64,000 nucleotides of DNA from Halicephalobus mephisto. Lineage: Eukaryota > Nematoda > Chromadorea > Rhabditida > Panagrolaimidae. Numbering within the stretch: position 1 is the stretch's first letter; each line of letters begins with the position of its first letter. The notes beneath the pieces were generated by a model. It did not search any database. It was not told the origin of the DNA and saw only the letters and a program-made list of their open reading frames with translations. Made by a program: the position numbers and the translations under genes. The DNA lies in the NCBI GenBank assembly GCA_009193035.1, contig SWDT01000211.1:124001-188000 (forward strand), written 5' to 3'. Positions 1 through 12,311 of the stretch are shown piece after piece.

Positions 1-468
1 TATCTGAGCTCTTGGAATCTTCCAGAATTCAGAAAATTTAAACCCGAACATCCTAAAAAAATAATATTGAGAAAATTTTATAACATTGATTTCCACTGTT
101 AATAATTGTGCGATTTTTAGATTTACATGAAGCAAAGGTTTAAGTTCGAAAATTCCTAGTCTAATTTTGTCTGCATGTCATTTGTTAAAAGTTATTTTTC
201 TTTTAGAAATTTATGGAAGATTAATAGCTGACAACATTACGTTACAAAACGCTTTTCTGCAAGTTAAATTTCTTAAGGAAATCAATTATCTCCCAATTAT
301 GTAAAGTATTTTGTCTGTTGATAAACAAATGTTTCCACCCATCTTCGATGTTGAATTCTTCGAGTGTGTCAAGTTTGGTACAAATCATCATGGCGCCATG
401 AAAATTACCGGTTCTAAAATTGGAAAGATGAAAATTTTATTTAGTCGAAAATTAAAGCATTTATTCTT
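1..468. other. Left edge, no gene seen
   Basis: AT-rich sequence with no reading frame that has coding character. The only functional signal is at its right end: tttatt at 460-465 reads AATAAA on the minus strand, 4 nt beyond the stop of the Ig-like gene, and is its likely polyadenylation signal. Confidence 0.5.
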
Positions 469-936
469 TCATTCTTTAATAACAAAGTCAACCATCGTAT
501 GAGCCACAGAAGGTCGATGGATTTCCATCGGCATTTCATAGCTTCCAATGTCGTCTAGGGTTACTTTGTCAATGACCAGAGTTCCATTCCAATAAAGCCG
601 TGAATTAGAGCCAATCTTATCCTCCTGAAAAGAAGATTACAATAGCTCCGAGTGAGTAGATGACTTACCCCATTGGTCGTCCAGGAACCGTCTTGATGAG
701 GAGCAGCAAACAAGTATTGACTGTTTTTATGGGCTCGTGTAGTCCGCTTAATGACTAGCATATTTTCTCCGAAATTGAATCTTGCTTCCTTCCCGAGTTC
801 AACTTCCATCTTGGCCACTGCCGATTCCGTTAGTGTTATTCCAACAGCCACAACTAAAATATTACAACGATTAATTATACGATAAAAAAGCAAACTCACT
901 TGCAAGTATAAAAAACAGTGATGTTTTGTTCTTCAT
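469..936 (-). CDS. Small secreted protein with one Ig-like domain
   Basis: Three exons: 900-936, 669-849 (approximate 5' edge) and 469-624, joined by short GT-AG introns. The protein is about 115 residues. It opens with a hydrophobic signal peptide (MKNKTSLFFILA...) and then reads like one immunoglobulin-type beta sandwich: VELGKEARFNF near the N-terminus, a tryptophan in the middle, and the strand pair NGTLVIDKVTLDDIGSYE, which matches the D-x-G-x-Y signature of Ig domains, but with the usual following cysteine absent. This disulfide-free Ig-like layout is familiar from nematode secreted proteins of unknown role. A splice acceptor lies 6 nt upstream of the ATG, suggesting trans-splicing, and AATAAA follows the stop almost at once. 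Secretion is inferred; the ligand is unknown. Confidence 0.75.
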
Positions 937-1818
937 TGCAGCCTGCAAAATGTATAGAGAACTGTAACTAATAAACACAAATTAGAGAGAACAAAAAATT
1001 GGTCTGAAGACAAAACCGAACGGTGTCCGATTGAATTCTGATTCGTGATCGAAAAAGAAGCTCTACCCCAAGGTACGTTCACGCTTCGATGAGTTAATTT
1101 TGACAAATCAACGCAAATCATTTTCTTTTTTTGATAAACGAGGACAAGAAGGCAAAATTCGAAGGTCGTATCCAGATCTTCCATGTCGAACTAATTCGAC
1201 CCGAAAATCGAGAAATCCAATTTGAATCAAATTCGAACTACTTCTAATCCTAAGATTCAAACATCCAAATCAATTCAAACTTTGGGATCTAATTAGAACT
1301 CATTGGAATCAATCAAAGTGAGAAAATCGAAATACTTCAATTGGGATCGAATTGCCAAGCTAATTAGAACTCTCGAAGCGAATTCGTTGAAACTTTAGTT
1401 GTTTGAACTCGAATCGAACATTTGACTTCAATTCTAATTTATCTGGATTTAACATTTGAAGACGGTTTAGAAAATCGACGACTTTTATTATTGTTCCATC
1501 AACCAACGACTAATGCACTTTCAAAGAATTGGGATCGCTTTTAATCACATTAGAAGTTCACATAGGTTTATAAACTGTAATTCGATATATAAACAAAGTT
1601 GTTTTTTGATTCAAAGATGAAAAAGGAGGATAACAAATTTTATTCTTCGTTCACGCAATAATCCAACAACAACAAACCCGAAAACGACTTTATGGTGCTT
1701 ATTCGTAAATTTCAAATTAAAAAATCGGAATAACTGTAGTATTTCGAGACAATAACAATTCCTATTTTTCATAAAATGCAATTCAAACAGAAACTGGAAT
1801 CACTGGACTTTTAAAAAA
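937..1818. other. Intergenic, with degenerate TTCGAATT-type repeat
   Basis: Space between the Ig-like gene and the STAT gene, both on the minus strand. About 1195-1440 is built from imperfect copies of a word like aattcaaattcgaac. The same low-complexity family appears near 12060-12170, 25575-25860 and 34080-34350. Short ORFs here are not convincing. Confidence 0.5.
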
Positions 1819-4800
1819 TTAATGAAGTTCAGAAAAGTGAGGATTATTCAAATTTGGAAAAAATCCATTATTGGAGTTATTCGGCGGGGCTTGAGGGGTA
1901 TGTCTTCCGGAATTGAATCCGGAAGAGGGATAAGGCATGGCATCCATGGACATGTCGATATTGTTAGTTCCACTGATGTTGAATTGACTTCTGGGGAACA
2001 TCATAGAACCGTAGCCAGCGGACGGAGGGGGTGTTGGATTAGCACTTGCTGGTTGCGAATACGCATTCATCCCGTTAGAAAGAGAATCTGCAGATTTCAT
2101 CATTGATCCTGGAGGAGAGTATTGAAAAGGAAATCCGGATGTCTGATCGACAGCATCGAGTAAATCCTAGAATATTACAATTGGCCTCACCAAGTATCAC
2201 AAGACAATTACCTGTTTTGATTTCCCGTAAAAACTACAAAGTTGCATCAATTCTCTCAGAAACTCGTCATTGCCATTAGCACTCGCTGGGAACCGCTGGA
2301 TAGTGCTGCTCGCGTTAGATGGTGGCCCGTTCTGAGAAGGAACTGGGGATGAAAGAGCTTCTGTCTTCGGTTCTTCAGAATCCGCACTTGGAGGTTTCAC
2401 TTTGCAGGTCACAACCGCGATTCTCATGGCTGTGAAGGTAATATGTTGCATGTTATCAATGTCTCCACTGTGAGTGACATTCGAGGATATGTGTCGGCTG
2501 GTCTCGAACTCTTCCTTGGACCCAGAAGTCGCATTGTACTCATCGATGATGTCGGAAATTAGTACCGGCTCGAAGTTCGCATTGATAACGTACTTCACTT
2601 TTTCTGCAATCGCGATATCCCTGAGGTAATCCTTCAGACACTTGGCTTGCAATTTCTTCAAGTCCAGGGGTTCCAGATGCATGGGGGCAGTCGCTCCATG
2701 TTGTAATGAATGGGCATTGGACTTTACAGTGAAGCAGATGGTTCCTCCAGTGACGAACGAAAGTCGCATAATCAAAGCAGAATCATAGTTTGCGAGGGCC
2801 TGGGAAACTTGATCGAACTCCATGAACCCGAGAACTAAATTTTTCTCCCAGAGCTTTTTGACATTGGTTTTCGAATCCTGGAAGATCTGGAGTAACTCGA
2901 GCATCCCTCTCCAGACACTGAATCTGACATTGGTCGTTCCACATTCGTATCTCAGATGAGGACACAGCATGTTCTTGAAGGTGACCGTCTTCGCTAACGG
3001 TCCTGGATCACTCCGGCAGTCATTGCATTTCAGTTTATATTGAAGCAAATCAAAGTCCCGGTCCACCAGTCCCCGGATCACATCAGCATTCACCTTGAAG
3101 TGCTGCTTGAAGAGTTTCTTGAACTTATCCCAATCCATTCCTATATCCACCCAGGACAAGAGTAAGCCGTCCTGGACATTGCAGCCATAGAGCCAGAAGC
3201 AAGTTGCTGTGTAGGAACTCATCATCCTCTGGACTTGGCAGTCCTGATTCCTTCGTGTTGCAATCGTCAGGGGTAAGGAGAGAGTATGGGCGTCAGCAAA
3301 CTTCCCGGAAGGACTGAACATCGTCGCCCTAATATGGAAGTAGAAAATCGGTCTTTTGCCATTTGTCTTGACATCCAATTGAGCATTCGGAGAAAGATCC
3401 TAGAATTATTATAGAAATTAAACACGAAATTTCCCACAAAAGCATCTTAAAATGGATTTCCAGAGTCAGAACAGTTTAAAGCTTGTACAAAGGAATTTAG
3501 GGAGAGCAAAAATAACGCATTGCTGTCAGTCACAGATTGCCAAAACTTCAGTTTTTTGAATTTAAAGTACCTCGCTCGCTAGGAGCGCGAATTAAAAATT
3601 TCAAAAAAGTATATATTGCTTTTCTAAAGTTATACCACTTATATTATAAAAATACAATGTGGGAATTTTGAATTCCAAATATTGATAAAGTCTGAATTCT
3701 GGAAGATTCTAGGAACTTTTTAAAATTCTAATATTTCTCAGCTTGCTTTTACACAATATTCACCTGGAAGGAGTTATGAGTAGACTGTCTTCCTTTTTGT
3801 CTGGTGGTGCACAAAAGATGAGGGTAAGTTGCTGCCCAATATCTGTTTTTCGAATGGTACACTGGATAGATGGTGATAATATCTTTGCTGTTTACATCCG
3901 ACTTTTTATGAGAAGTGTTGCCGGAAGATTCTGATGGAGTGTTGTTATTTGTTCTTTTGGTTCCTGTTGTTGGTTTCATAGCTAGTAGAGCCGCAGAAGG
4001 GGCGTTTTGAATAGGCGAAGGCTGTTGCAAAAGCTTTTGTCGACGCATTTCCGATTGGATGTGTTCAGCAACTTCTTCAGTCACTAGTTGGACATCGAAC
4101 TGTTTGAAAACAACACCACGGGCAAGTGCACCACAATTGATCGGGAACAAGTTGTTCGTAACCAGAATCGGATCCGTTGATGGTTCAGTACAGAGAACAC
4201 AATCCGCCATGAGAAGCTCCAGGGCAGAAAAAACAACATCAGAAAGTGGTTTTACGGGGTCATGATTGGGACCGAAGATTTTGTTTTGAGTGAACTCATA
4301 GCTGAAGCCCTGGAGTCTAGCTCCCAGGACAGCAAGACAGTACACCATTGAACTGTAGAAGCTGACGAGTCTTGTGACTGGTTCGTCGGACAACGGCTGG
4401 AAGTCAATCATTCTCCTGATCTGGGCGGCTCGGACGTCTCTCCAGAGAACTACAGAGTACTCGTTACAGTATGTCTTGAACATCTCAATAAATGGAATGA
4501 GGGAATTCTCATTAAACTCAGCTAATTGTCTGCTGAATTCATCTATTTCCGACGGAAGCCATTGCATCTTCGTTCTTTGCTCCTTTAAAAATCGGTAAAG
4601 TTGATACTGGTGCTGCATAGTGTTACTAAGATTATCAGAGAGGGTCTTGAAGGATAAATGGGGCAAGTCAAGGGGCAAGATATTCGGCAAACCGATCTGA
4701 CTGAAAACCATCAATGATCGTCATGATTGAATTTCAGACACCCACCTCGTACAATTCACCAAATCAACTAGAGAAGTATTTAACTTGGAGTAAATTTGCT

Positions 4801-5315
4801 TATCTTCAGAAGATGTCAAAACAGATTGGTAGTTGTTCTGGAGACGACTACTGATGCAGAGGACATTCCAGGTCAACAAGGCCCACTCTTCAATGAGATC
4901 TTGAACAAGGTTTGGATTCAGGTGGATTTCATTGACCTGCTGCTGAACTTTCCGGACTCTCCCAGAAATCTCGTCGATCAGCTTACATAGCATAGATTTA
5001 ATCTAAAAAGTAATACGAGAGATCATTACATGTACTAATATTGAATAAATGTACTACAAGTTCAGCTTCAGTTGATTGCAGATGGAGAGGTAAGGGCTGC
5101 GCTTTGAAAGCTAATTTCAAATGTTTAGCAAAAAGTAAACCGAAAAGTGGGCTAAGGAGCAGTAAGACTTACAACGATAAATAAAGATTTGGATGTACCT
5201 TAATCATCTTCTCGCCCTCGGATTCTGTCCGCGGTGGATCATAGTGCCGCTGGACATCATGCCAAGTGCAGAAGAGGTCATAGAGAAGCTTCTGGAAGGC
5301 TTCATCCGTCAGCAT
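1819..5315 (-). CDS. sta-1: STAT transcription factor
   Basis: Five exons: 5199-5315, 4746-5002, 3764-4700, 2212-3399 and 1819-2166, giving 948 residues; all phases agree. STATs are latent cytoplasmic factors that are tyrosine-phosphorylated, dimerise through SH2 domains and bind DNA in the nucleus. Residues about 1-360 form a helical coiled-coil-type region (VRKVQQQVNEI...). A basic/linker stretch follows, then the beta-barrel DNA-binding region containing THTLSLP-like FADAHTLSLPLTIATRR, which aligns with vertebrate VKTLSLPVVVI. The SH2 domain keeps its arginine in ALIMRLSFVTGGTICF. The tail is rich in Ser, Pro, Gly and Met. As recalled for C. elegans STA-1, the vertebrate N-terminal oligomerisation domain is missing. 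The start has an acceptor 26 nt upstream. The segment of about 45 residues ending exon 3 is unlike other STATs and could contain an unrecognised intron. Orthology to sta-1 rather than sta-2 is a judgement. Confidence 0.88.
3400..3763 (-). other. STAT intron 3
   Basis: A 364-nt intron, long for this window. It carries a copy of a dispersed repeat containing gattgccaaaact and gtatatattgcttttc, which resembles sequence near 7115-7190 and 23205-23290. Confidence 0.5.
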
Positions 5316-5341
5316 TGTGAAGGTAGATGAAGTAACTCGGT

Positions 5342-7643
5342 CTACAAAAACCTTAAATTAAATAAACAGAACTGTCCAAACATACCAAAAATCAAAGTAT
5401 TAAATTAATTTGATTTCGTAATACTTGATGGCGTACCTTAGCCGGGATTAACGGATAAGGCTAAAGAGATTGCATTTTCAAAATGATAACTCTTTATTGG
5501 GTGCAAAAACACTTGGAATCCCCTTGTGTCAACTGCACTAGCCAATAGAGATACGGTGGAGGATGTTGGCTTGTTCACCTCCCGGCAAAAATGATCTAGG
5601 CCACCAAACAATCAATCAGAAGATTGTATCTGTTGAGGCCACAGATCCGATAGGTACTCTTGCGCAATGGCTAGTCTCTGAGTTCAAAGATGAACAAAGA
5701 GGCCACAAATCAAGCCGCCAAAAGTTGAATGGGAGTGAGCGAGTCGCCCAAAAAGACAAAAATGGCAATTCTATCCTTTGAAATTGATGTTAATTGTCTG
5801 AAAAAAGCGTTTTTTAATCAACTATTTTTGATGTAAATATCACTATTGTAAAAAGCAAAAGTAGATGTTTTTATGAAATTTCTCGACACGAATTTCCAGA
5901 ATATTTTAGAAACTTGCAAAGACTTAGGCTTCGAATATTGATTTCAAAACTACACTGTTGTAAAACGAGAACTACAAGTTATTACGAAATTATCTGAACA
6001 CGAATTTCTACAATTTTATAGAAAATTCCAGCACTTTCAATCTCGCATATTGGTTTAAAGATTTTCACTAGTCTGGGAAGTTGAGAACTACAAGATTCTA
6101 GAAGACAGAAATCAACGAGTTTCCAAAAATTTGAAAATATTTCATCAAATTATGGAATATTTGAAAAAGGCCCATGAGATTCTCAAAAAATCTAGGAGTT
6201 TGCATTGAATTCTAATCCTATTGAACTGGAAAATTAAACACGAAAACAGTTTTTGAAATTTATTTATCATTAATGGAATCAAAATGGTTTAGACGGAGAG
6301 AACGGAGATTATTGACTCTCATGGAATGATGGATTCCCGCCCCAGAAAGAAAGTACTCTGAACTTTGCTGAGACGGCCTAGTCAAGAACAGGGAAAGGAG
6401 ATAACGAAGAGTCCTGGAACAGATCGGCTCAAAGGCAATTCGACCAGAGAGCCCCGATTGATTGACACGACCAGCGTCTCACTGCCTCTAGTGATGACCA
6501 TTGAGATTTTTATCGATTGAATAAGCTCAGACAACCCAAACATTCTTTAGGTAAACTTAGGTTGATTTTATGGGGTTATTTATGGAGAAAGTTAATCTGT
6601 CCATTTCGGAAAGTACTAGCACAACGTTTCGTCGATCAGAAATGGTACGCACTATAGAGAGCTATAGAGGAACTGTTGATATAGTGATTCAAATCAGCAC
6701 GATCGATCAAATGATGCTTCCCGACTGCTTAGTTTCAAACATTTCCCACCTTAGAAACAGGGTTCTGATTAAATCACCGAAAGCAAATAATATTATTATA
6801 AAAAATAAGAGTTGTTACGAACTGTCTCGACATGTATTCTTAGAATTTCAAAGAGCTTCCAGAGTTCTCGTAAAAGAAATAAGAAAGGGTATGTAAAGGC
6901 AGAACGACTCAATTTAATTGCTCAATTACTAAATCTATTATTTTCTTACTACTATAAAATTTGTTTTCTTCACACAAGAATTCGAAAATTACGAAACGCC
7001 TTACTCTTAAAAATCAGAAATAAAGGTTTTCGTCAAACTATTCTAACATGAGGTTCCAAAACTTCCGTAAAACATATAAGAGAGGATGTACGAAAACGGA
7101 ATTAGTTGATCTATTCAGAGAATTGCCAAAATTGCCTTTTTTCCACTCATAAATTTCGCTCTCTGCGCGGGAATTTATAAAAAAAGATCTACATCACTTT
7201 TTATTTAATTACAGTACTATTAATGCAGAAATTAAGATATCTGTGCACTTTTAAACAAAAATTGGGGGAGATTTTTTAAAAAAATTCTACGTCAAAATCG
7301 AACGATCACAGACACGAAATCCTCTTATTGATTAATTTAGAAGCTGAAAATTCAACAATTAAGCACCCCTAAATAAACAACGGTTCAAAACCAGACGGGA
7401 TCATTAAGTTACCCTTCAAAGCACATAAATCCAGAGCAAGCTAGAGAAATGAAATTAACTAAACCAGGACCTGCAGATAGTCTGAACAATTGCTTTTTTT
7501 AAAGAAAGAAGAACGATAAAAATTCAAACTGATGACCGCGTTTTTATCACGTGAACTTTGACGATTAGGATCAATTTTCAAGTATGGTTTCGTTCAAACA
7601 CATCTAACACGAAAAAAGACAAAAAGACCGACTTGCAAAGGCC
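5342..7643. other. Divergent intergenic region between STAT and the APMAP-like gene
   Basis: About 2.3 kb without a credible gene. 5920-6230 is a degenerate array of modules such as attttagaaacttgcaaag with HSE-like GAAnnTTC words. An ORF of 108 codons begins at 6570, but its composition follows the surrounding AT-rich sequence, it has no domain, and I treat it as chance. Promoters for both flanking genes presumably lie here. Confidence 0.45.
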
Positions 7644-9050
7644 ATGGAATTTTCAAATTTGGAAATTGTAACGACAATCGTTATTTTCATATGTTGTAAG
7701 TTGTTTTTCAATATTAAAAAGATTACAGATTTGCTTGAAGCAAGGGAATTTCATGGATAGTTTTACCAACCACATTGGTGTTTATTCACCTTGGAGTCTT
7801 ATTTTCGAATGGAAATTTCGATCCACTTCCTTCTCCTGAATGGTACTTAATATAAATCTCCCGAGACTATTTCATATCAAATTACAGGAAACCCCCAAAG
7901 AGTCTACAATATGAGGATGTCTTAAAAAAGGTGAAGAAAAATTATTTAGCTGATGTCTATGGACTGGAGTCTCTAGTTCTTCATGAGGGCACAAAATATA
8001 TTTATGCCAGTTCTAAAACAGGCCACATCCTACAGTTATCGATCGAGTCTGATTTCAAGGTATTTTCAGTCGCCGAATATGTGAATTTTCGTAGTTTATT
8101 TCCAGCCAGTGATAAAACACAGTTTCGATTATGGAGTTTCTAACAGGATGAAAAGACCTTTGGGAATGCGATTTTCCCCGTGGTTTCCTGATCTGCTATA
8201 CTTTGTCGATGCATATCAGGGAATTTTTATTTTAGATACGGTCAAAAGTGAGTTTTGTGTGGAAAAGATGTATAAGCACTTTTTTAGACATAACTTTATC
8301 AGTCTTTGGAAATACATCAATGCCATATTTGAATGACTTTGATTTTCTGTGGAATGGAGACTTAATCTTATCAGAACCATCAACGGACCATTTGGATGAT
8401 ATGTTCCATAGAATAGTGTTAGAAGGCAGGCCCAATGGGCGGTTACTCAGGTACAGCCCTAATGAAAGGAAATTTTCCGTGATTTTGGACGGTCTTTACA
8501 CACCTAATGGAGTACAAGCCAGTCCCGACAGGAAATGCATCTATTTTTCGGAAATGCTGGCCTATAGAATACAAAGGTACACAAAAAGATACGAATGAAA
8601 AGGTTAAAAATTTTCCAGAGTGGATTTTCATGAATCTTCTGATCATACAACTACAGTAATCCTAGATGGGTTACCAGGCATGCCCGACAACATCCGATTC
8701 ACAAAGGATCAAAAAAAGTTGATAATACCGTTGCCGGAAGAGAGATTAGATCTTCCACTGGATTGGAGAGTTATCAAGCACTACGTACTATTTGTGAGTT
8801 TCTGTTATCAAATATTGATTGAAACACAACATTCTAGGTGTATGAAAAGTTTCTGATTCAGGAACCACCATATTTCGGCGAATTTGCTGAAGTTTTATTT
8901 TTTGACATTGTAACTAAAAATATTACAAATGCATGGAGAGGTCCAACAGGGGAAAACGCCGGAGGCATCACTCAGGTCTTGGAAATTGAAAAAAATAAAT
9001 ATTTGCTAGGAAGTGATACTGCTCCGGCGTTGTTTTCTCTAGAAATTTGA
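7644..9050 (+). CDS. APMAP/strictosidine-synthase-like six-bladed beta-propeller protein
   Basis: Seven exons: 7644-7695, 7761-7842, 7888-8059, 8106-8247, 8288-8576, 8619-8793 and 8838-9050, giving 374 residues with consistent phases. Adipocyte plasma-membrane-associated protein and its relatives are type II membrane proteins with an extracytoplasmic calcium-dependent beta-propeller of the strictosidine synthase/paraoxonase-like superfamily; some have arylesterase activity. Seen here: an N-terminal membrane anchor (residues about 8-30), then FDPLPSP, the blade motif RPLGMRFSP...YFVDAYQGIF (human RPLGIRAGP...FVADAYKGLF), the acidic SEPSTDHLDD in place of TDSSSKW, TPNGVQASPD and GMPDNIRF. This order matches APMAP. 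Several catalytic-pocket positions differ, so enzyme activity cannot be assumed. AATAAATAAA follows the stop. It converges with the Cys-rich gene, only 43 nt separating their stops. Confidence 0.85.
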
Positions 9051-9093
9051 AACAAATAAATAAATGTTCAATAAAGAAGTACAATTTTTAAAC

Positions 9094-9724
9094 CTATTTT
9101 TTAACCGGTTCACCAATGCAAACATGTCCAATAGGATTTTTTACAAAATGAGAGCAATGGAGACGGGGGTCAAATTTGAAGGACGAATTTTGCCTGGTTT
9201 TGAAGGTCATCAGGGCCACACATTCAGAATAACATAGATGCTTTCTTTTTCTGCTGTCATCCATACAGTCTCCTCGGGGTTCAAATTTCTTACTGAAACA
9301 TTCGTGTTTGAACATCAGACGATCTTCAATTGGAAGAGTAGGGATCCTCATTTGTGTATGGCATGTTTTCCGACAATCTGATGTATGCAAAAGCCAACAG
9401 CAGCTCATGACTAAATTCAGGATTTTATTTTTTGAATTATCAAATAAGTTTCACCATTGGATTCCACTAAAGATACATTGTGGATTTCTCTTTCAAGACA
9501 AATAGTTGTCTCTTGCCAATTTCTCTGGAACTTACAAGGAAAAGGGCCTCCGTTGACTATTTTATTGACACAACAACTACGATTTTCTTCTGTACAGCAT
9601 TTATCCACGGCTATAGTAATTATCTGTAATACAAAATGTCTAATTTTCCTATCTTACCTGACATGTAGTTCATTCCGTGAACAAGGAAAAATCCGAGAAA
9701 AATCAAAGAAAAGCTAGATCTCAT
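9094..9724 (-). CDS. Secreted cysteine-rich protein, nematode type
   Basis: Three exons: 9659-9724 region ending at 9658, 9455-9610 and 9094-9410, about 180 residues. The start at 9724 is chosen because it gives a clear signal peptide (MRSSFSLIFLGFFLVHG); an upstream in-frame ATG at 9835 exists but spoils it. The mature part has about 16 cysteines, including CC pairs in VDKCCTEE, RSCCVNK and VMSCCWLL, spread over two halves, one per exon. I recognise the general style of nematode secreted disulfide-rich proteins but not a named family. It lies 261 nt downstream of the PPAT stop on the same strand, so it could be a second cistron. Exon 2 needs the acceptor ACTATAG; the nearer ATTACAG runs into a stop. 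Confidence 0.65.
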
Positions 9725-9985
9725 TTCCTCAAATCCGATATCTTCTACTTCATCTGATGCGAGATACTTTGCTAATATTACTCCAACCCCGCCTGATCGT
9801 AACTTATAAATGATGGAGAAGATTAAACGGATCATTCTTTATTTCTTATGCGTTTTTAATGTGTTGAATAAAAAAGTGATCCTTGGATCGATAGGATCAG
9901 CTTCCCACAAACTCCAGTAACATTGGAACCAAACATCGGCTGACACAGCTCAATGTGGATTTATTAGATGCATATTCCTGCGCAA

Positions 9986-12311
9986 TTAGAAGTCAATTGG
10001 CGCCGGATACTCTCCAGTGAGACAAGCTACGCAATGACTATTTTCCGAGTCTTCAGAACTCCTCTCCACAGCTCGTTTTAGTCCATCTAAAGTAAGATAT
10101 TTGACGGAATCAGCATTGAAGAATTTGGTGATTTCTTCTTCCGTCATCTTCGCTGCGATTAACTCGTCCTTCGTAGCGATGTTGATGCCCATATAACAGG
10201 GATGTTTGAGGGGTGGGGAAGCTATCCTCAAATGGACCTGAAATAAAAACTTGAACAGAATTGAGAGTCCTCCAGAAACCTCTTTGGCTCCGTTTTCTCG
10301 GAGCATCTTGACGATTATTCTCATGGTATTTCCACGAACGATAGAGTCATCGACGAGCACAATACGTTTGTCGATGACATTATCTTTCAGGACACCGAAT
10401 TTACGCATAACAGCGGACTGTCGCATTTCTGTGCTTGGCTGGATAAAGGATCGTCCAACATAAACATTCCTATACAGAACCGGGGCATAGTTGATTCCAC
10501 TCTAAAATTGTAACTTTAGGGATGGTGTGAAGTGTAATAACCTTTTGAGAGTATCCAAGAGTAGCAGCTGATGCAGATTCAGGAACAGTACTCACAATGT
10601 CAGCATCCACATACGCTTCTTCTGCAAGAATCCTTCCACACTCTTCTCTTACTGTTTGAACTTGCTGTCCTTCAAAGAAGGAATCTGCTCGGGCAAAATA
10701 TACGTATTCAAAAATACAAAAAGCTCGAGGTTTAGGAACCATCTGTAAATTTCATATTCATTTTTCTTATGAAAAAAATAATTTTAACAAGAATAGTTTT
10801 TAAAATCAGTTATAGCTTATTTTACAATCTAATAATTATTTAGAATCTATTTTCGTTGAACTTTCTTTTAAAGAATTTGATAAATGTTGAAGATTTCATA
10901 TACCAAGATTCAATTTAATTTAAGCTAATTTTTTGATAATCTACTTTGAAAAAATGTTTTTCACTTTAATTTTACCAAGTTTAATAGGTATTTTTTGCAA
11001 CTAAGTAAATATTTCCTATTAATTACAGCTGTTTAGGCTTTCATAAAGTAATAAAAAACAGAATTTATGAATTTCATTCATTATCTCTCCAAAAAGATTG
11101 AGAAAAATTAGACCACAGATTGTGAAATTCTTTTTCAAGATCTTTGATCTCATGTATCCCTGATTTTAGAAAGCCATTTCGACTAAAGTTATTATTTTGA
11201 CTAAGTGGAATCAAAGCAGTTTTTACAGACTAATTGCGAAGTAATCAGATTATTACCTGCCATACAGATTTTACTCCTTTTCTACTAATTTTCATCATTT
11301 CTCCAGCCTCGACTTCACAGTGAAATTTTGTCCCAGCTGGAAAAGCACATGATTCACTAGCAACAATATATGCCAGAGGTTCCTGACTTTCTGAAATAGT
11401 GTATGGCTGAGTGATGAAAAACTATAATAAAAATAAAGTACTTACCGTTTACGAGTTTTTGTGATCCATAAACTTTCCCAATACATAAAGGACGATTACC
11501 GTAGGGATCTCGAATTGCGTAAATTCGATCATAAGTCATAACCGTCAAAGCGTAGGATAACTCAACGGCAGACATCGTGGCCGCTAGTTCTTTGCTAATA
11601 TCCCCAGAGATTTCCATCTCGGACCCCCTACATTTAATATTCTGAGCAATAGTTTTGGCAATGATCTGGCCAATGAGCTCACTATCTGTATCTGTAGACA
11701 ATCCAACACCAGATCGCAGAATCTTATCCCGTGCTTTCCCGGCATTTACGAGCTCTCCATTGTGGGCCACGACGATGATTCCGGCAGCTGTATAGAGGAC
11801 AAAAGGTTGGACACAATTGATGGCGTTTTTCATTCCTGCTGTGGAATATCGATTGTGACCGACGACAGCTATAGAATCTACAACAATCTGATTTCATTCA
11901 CATTGAAATTGCTTTAATCAACTCACCATTGAAAGCATTGATGTTTTCTTCTGAATACACGTCTCTGACCAATCCGTGTCCCTTGATGATTTCAACATGC
12001 TGATCTGGTTTCCCATTAGTCCCAACGAGTCCTGAGCTCTCTGTTCCTCTGAAGTGATCAAAATCGGATTTTTAGATTTTCAAAACTTTCGAACTTGAAC
12101 TTTTGATCTGAATATCTAATTTTTGAACTCGAGTTAATTAAAAATCGATTTGAATGCTCAAAATTGGTAAGTTGATCAAAACAAATGTCATTAAGTATCA
12201 AGGTTAAGAAACTTGCCTATGCTGAAGGGCTGTCAACGAATCAATAGCCATAGGACCGATTTTGACATTCTCGGAGTGTTCAGATAAAACAATTCCGAGA
12301 ATCCCGCACAT
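9986..12311 (-). CDS. ppat-1: Amidophosphoribosyltransferase (glutamine PRPP amidotransferase)
   Basis: Seven exons: 12217-12311, 11927-12048, 11446-11877, 11257-11390, 10542-10742, 10280-10501 and 9986-10237, giving 485 residues. It catalyses the committed step of purine synthesis, PRPP plus glutamine to 5-phosphoribosylamine. The N-terminal glutaminase half starts MCGILGI, so Cys2 is the Ntn-hydrolase nucleophile after Met removal, without the longer propeptide of the human enzyme. It continues with [27 protein letters not shown] and RDPYGNRPL. The phosphoribosyltransferase half has [18 protein letters not shown], the PRPP loop [12 protein letters not shown] and the C-terminal [10 protein letters not shown]; the cysteines resemble the Fe-S or regulatory class of animal enzymes. 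The first intron is GC-AG. A splice acceptor lies 12 nt before the ATG. AATAAA lies about 25 nt after the stop. Confidence 0.95.

Noticed and set aside
1822..2106. Plus-strand ORF mirroring the STAT tail
   Set aside because: Antisense shadow of the STAT last exon.
6570..6896. 108-codon plus-strand ORF between STAT and the APMAP-like gene
   Set aside because: No domain, signal peptide or splice context, and amino-acid use follows the AT-rich background.
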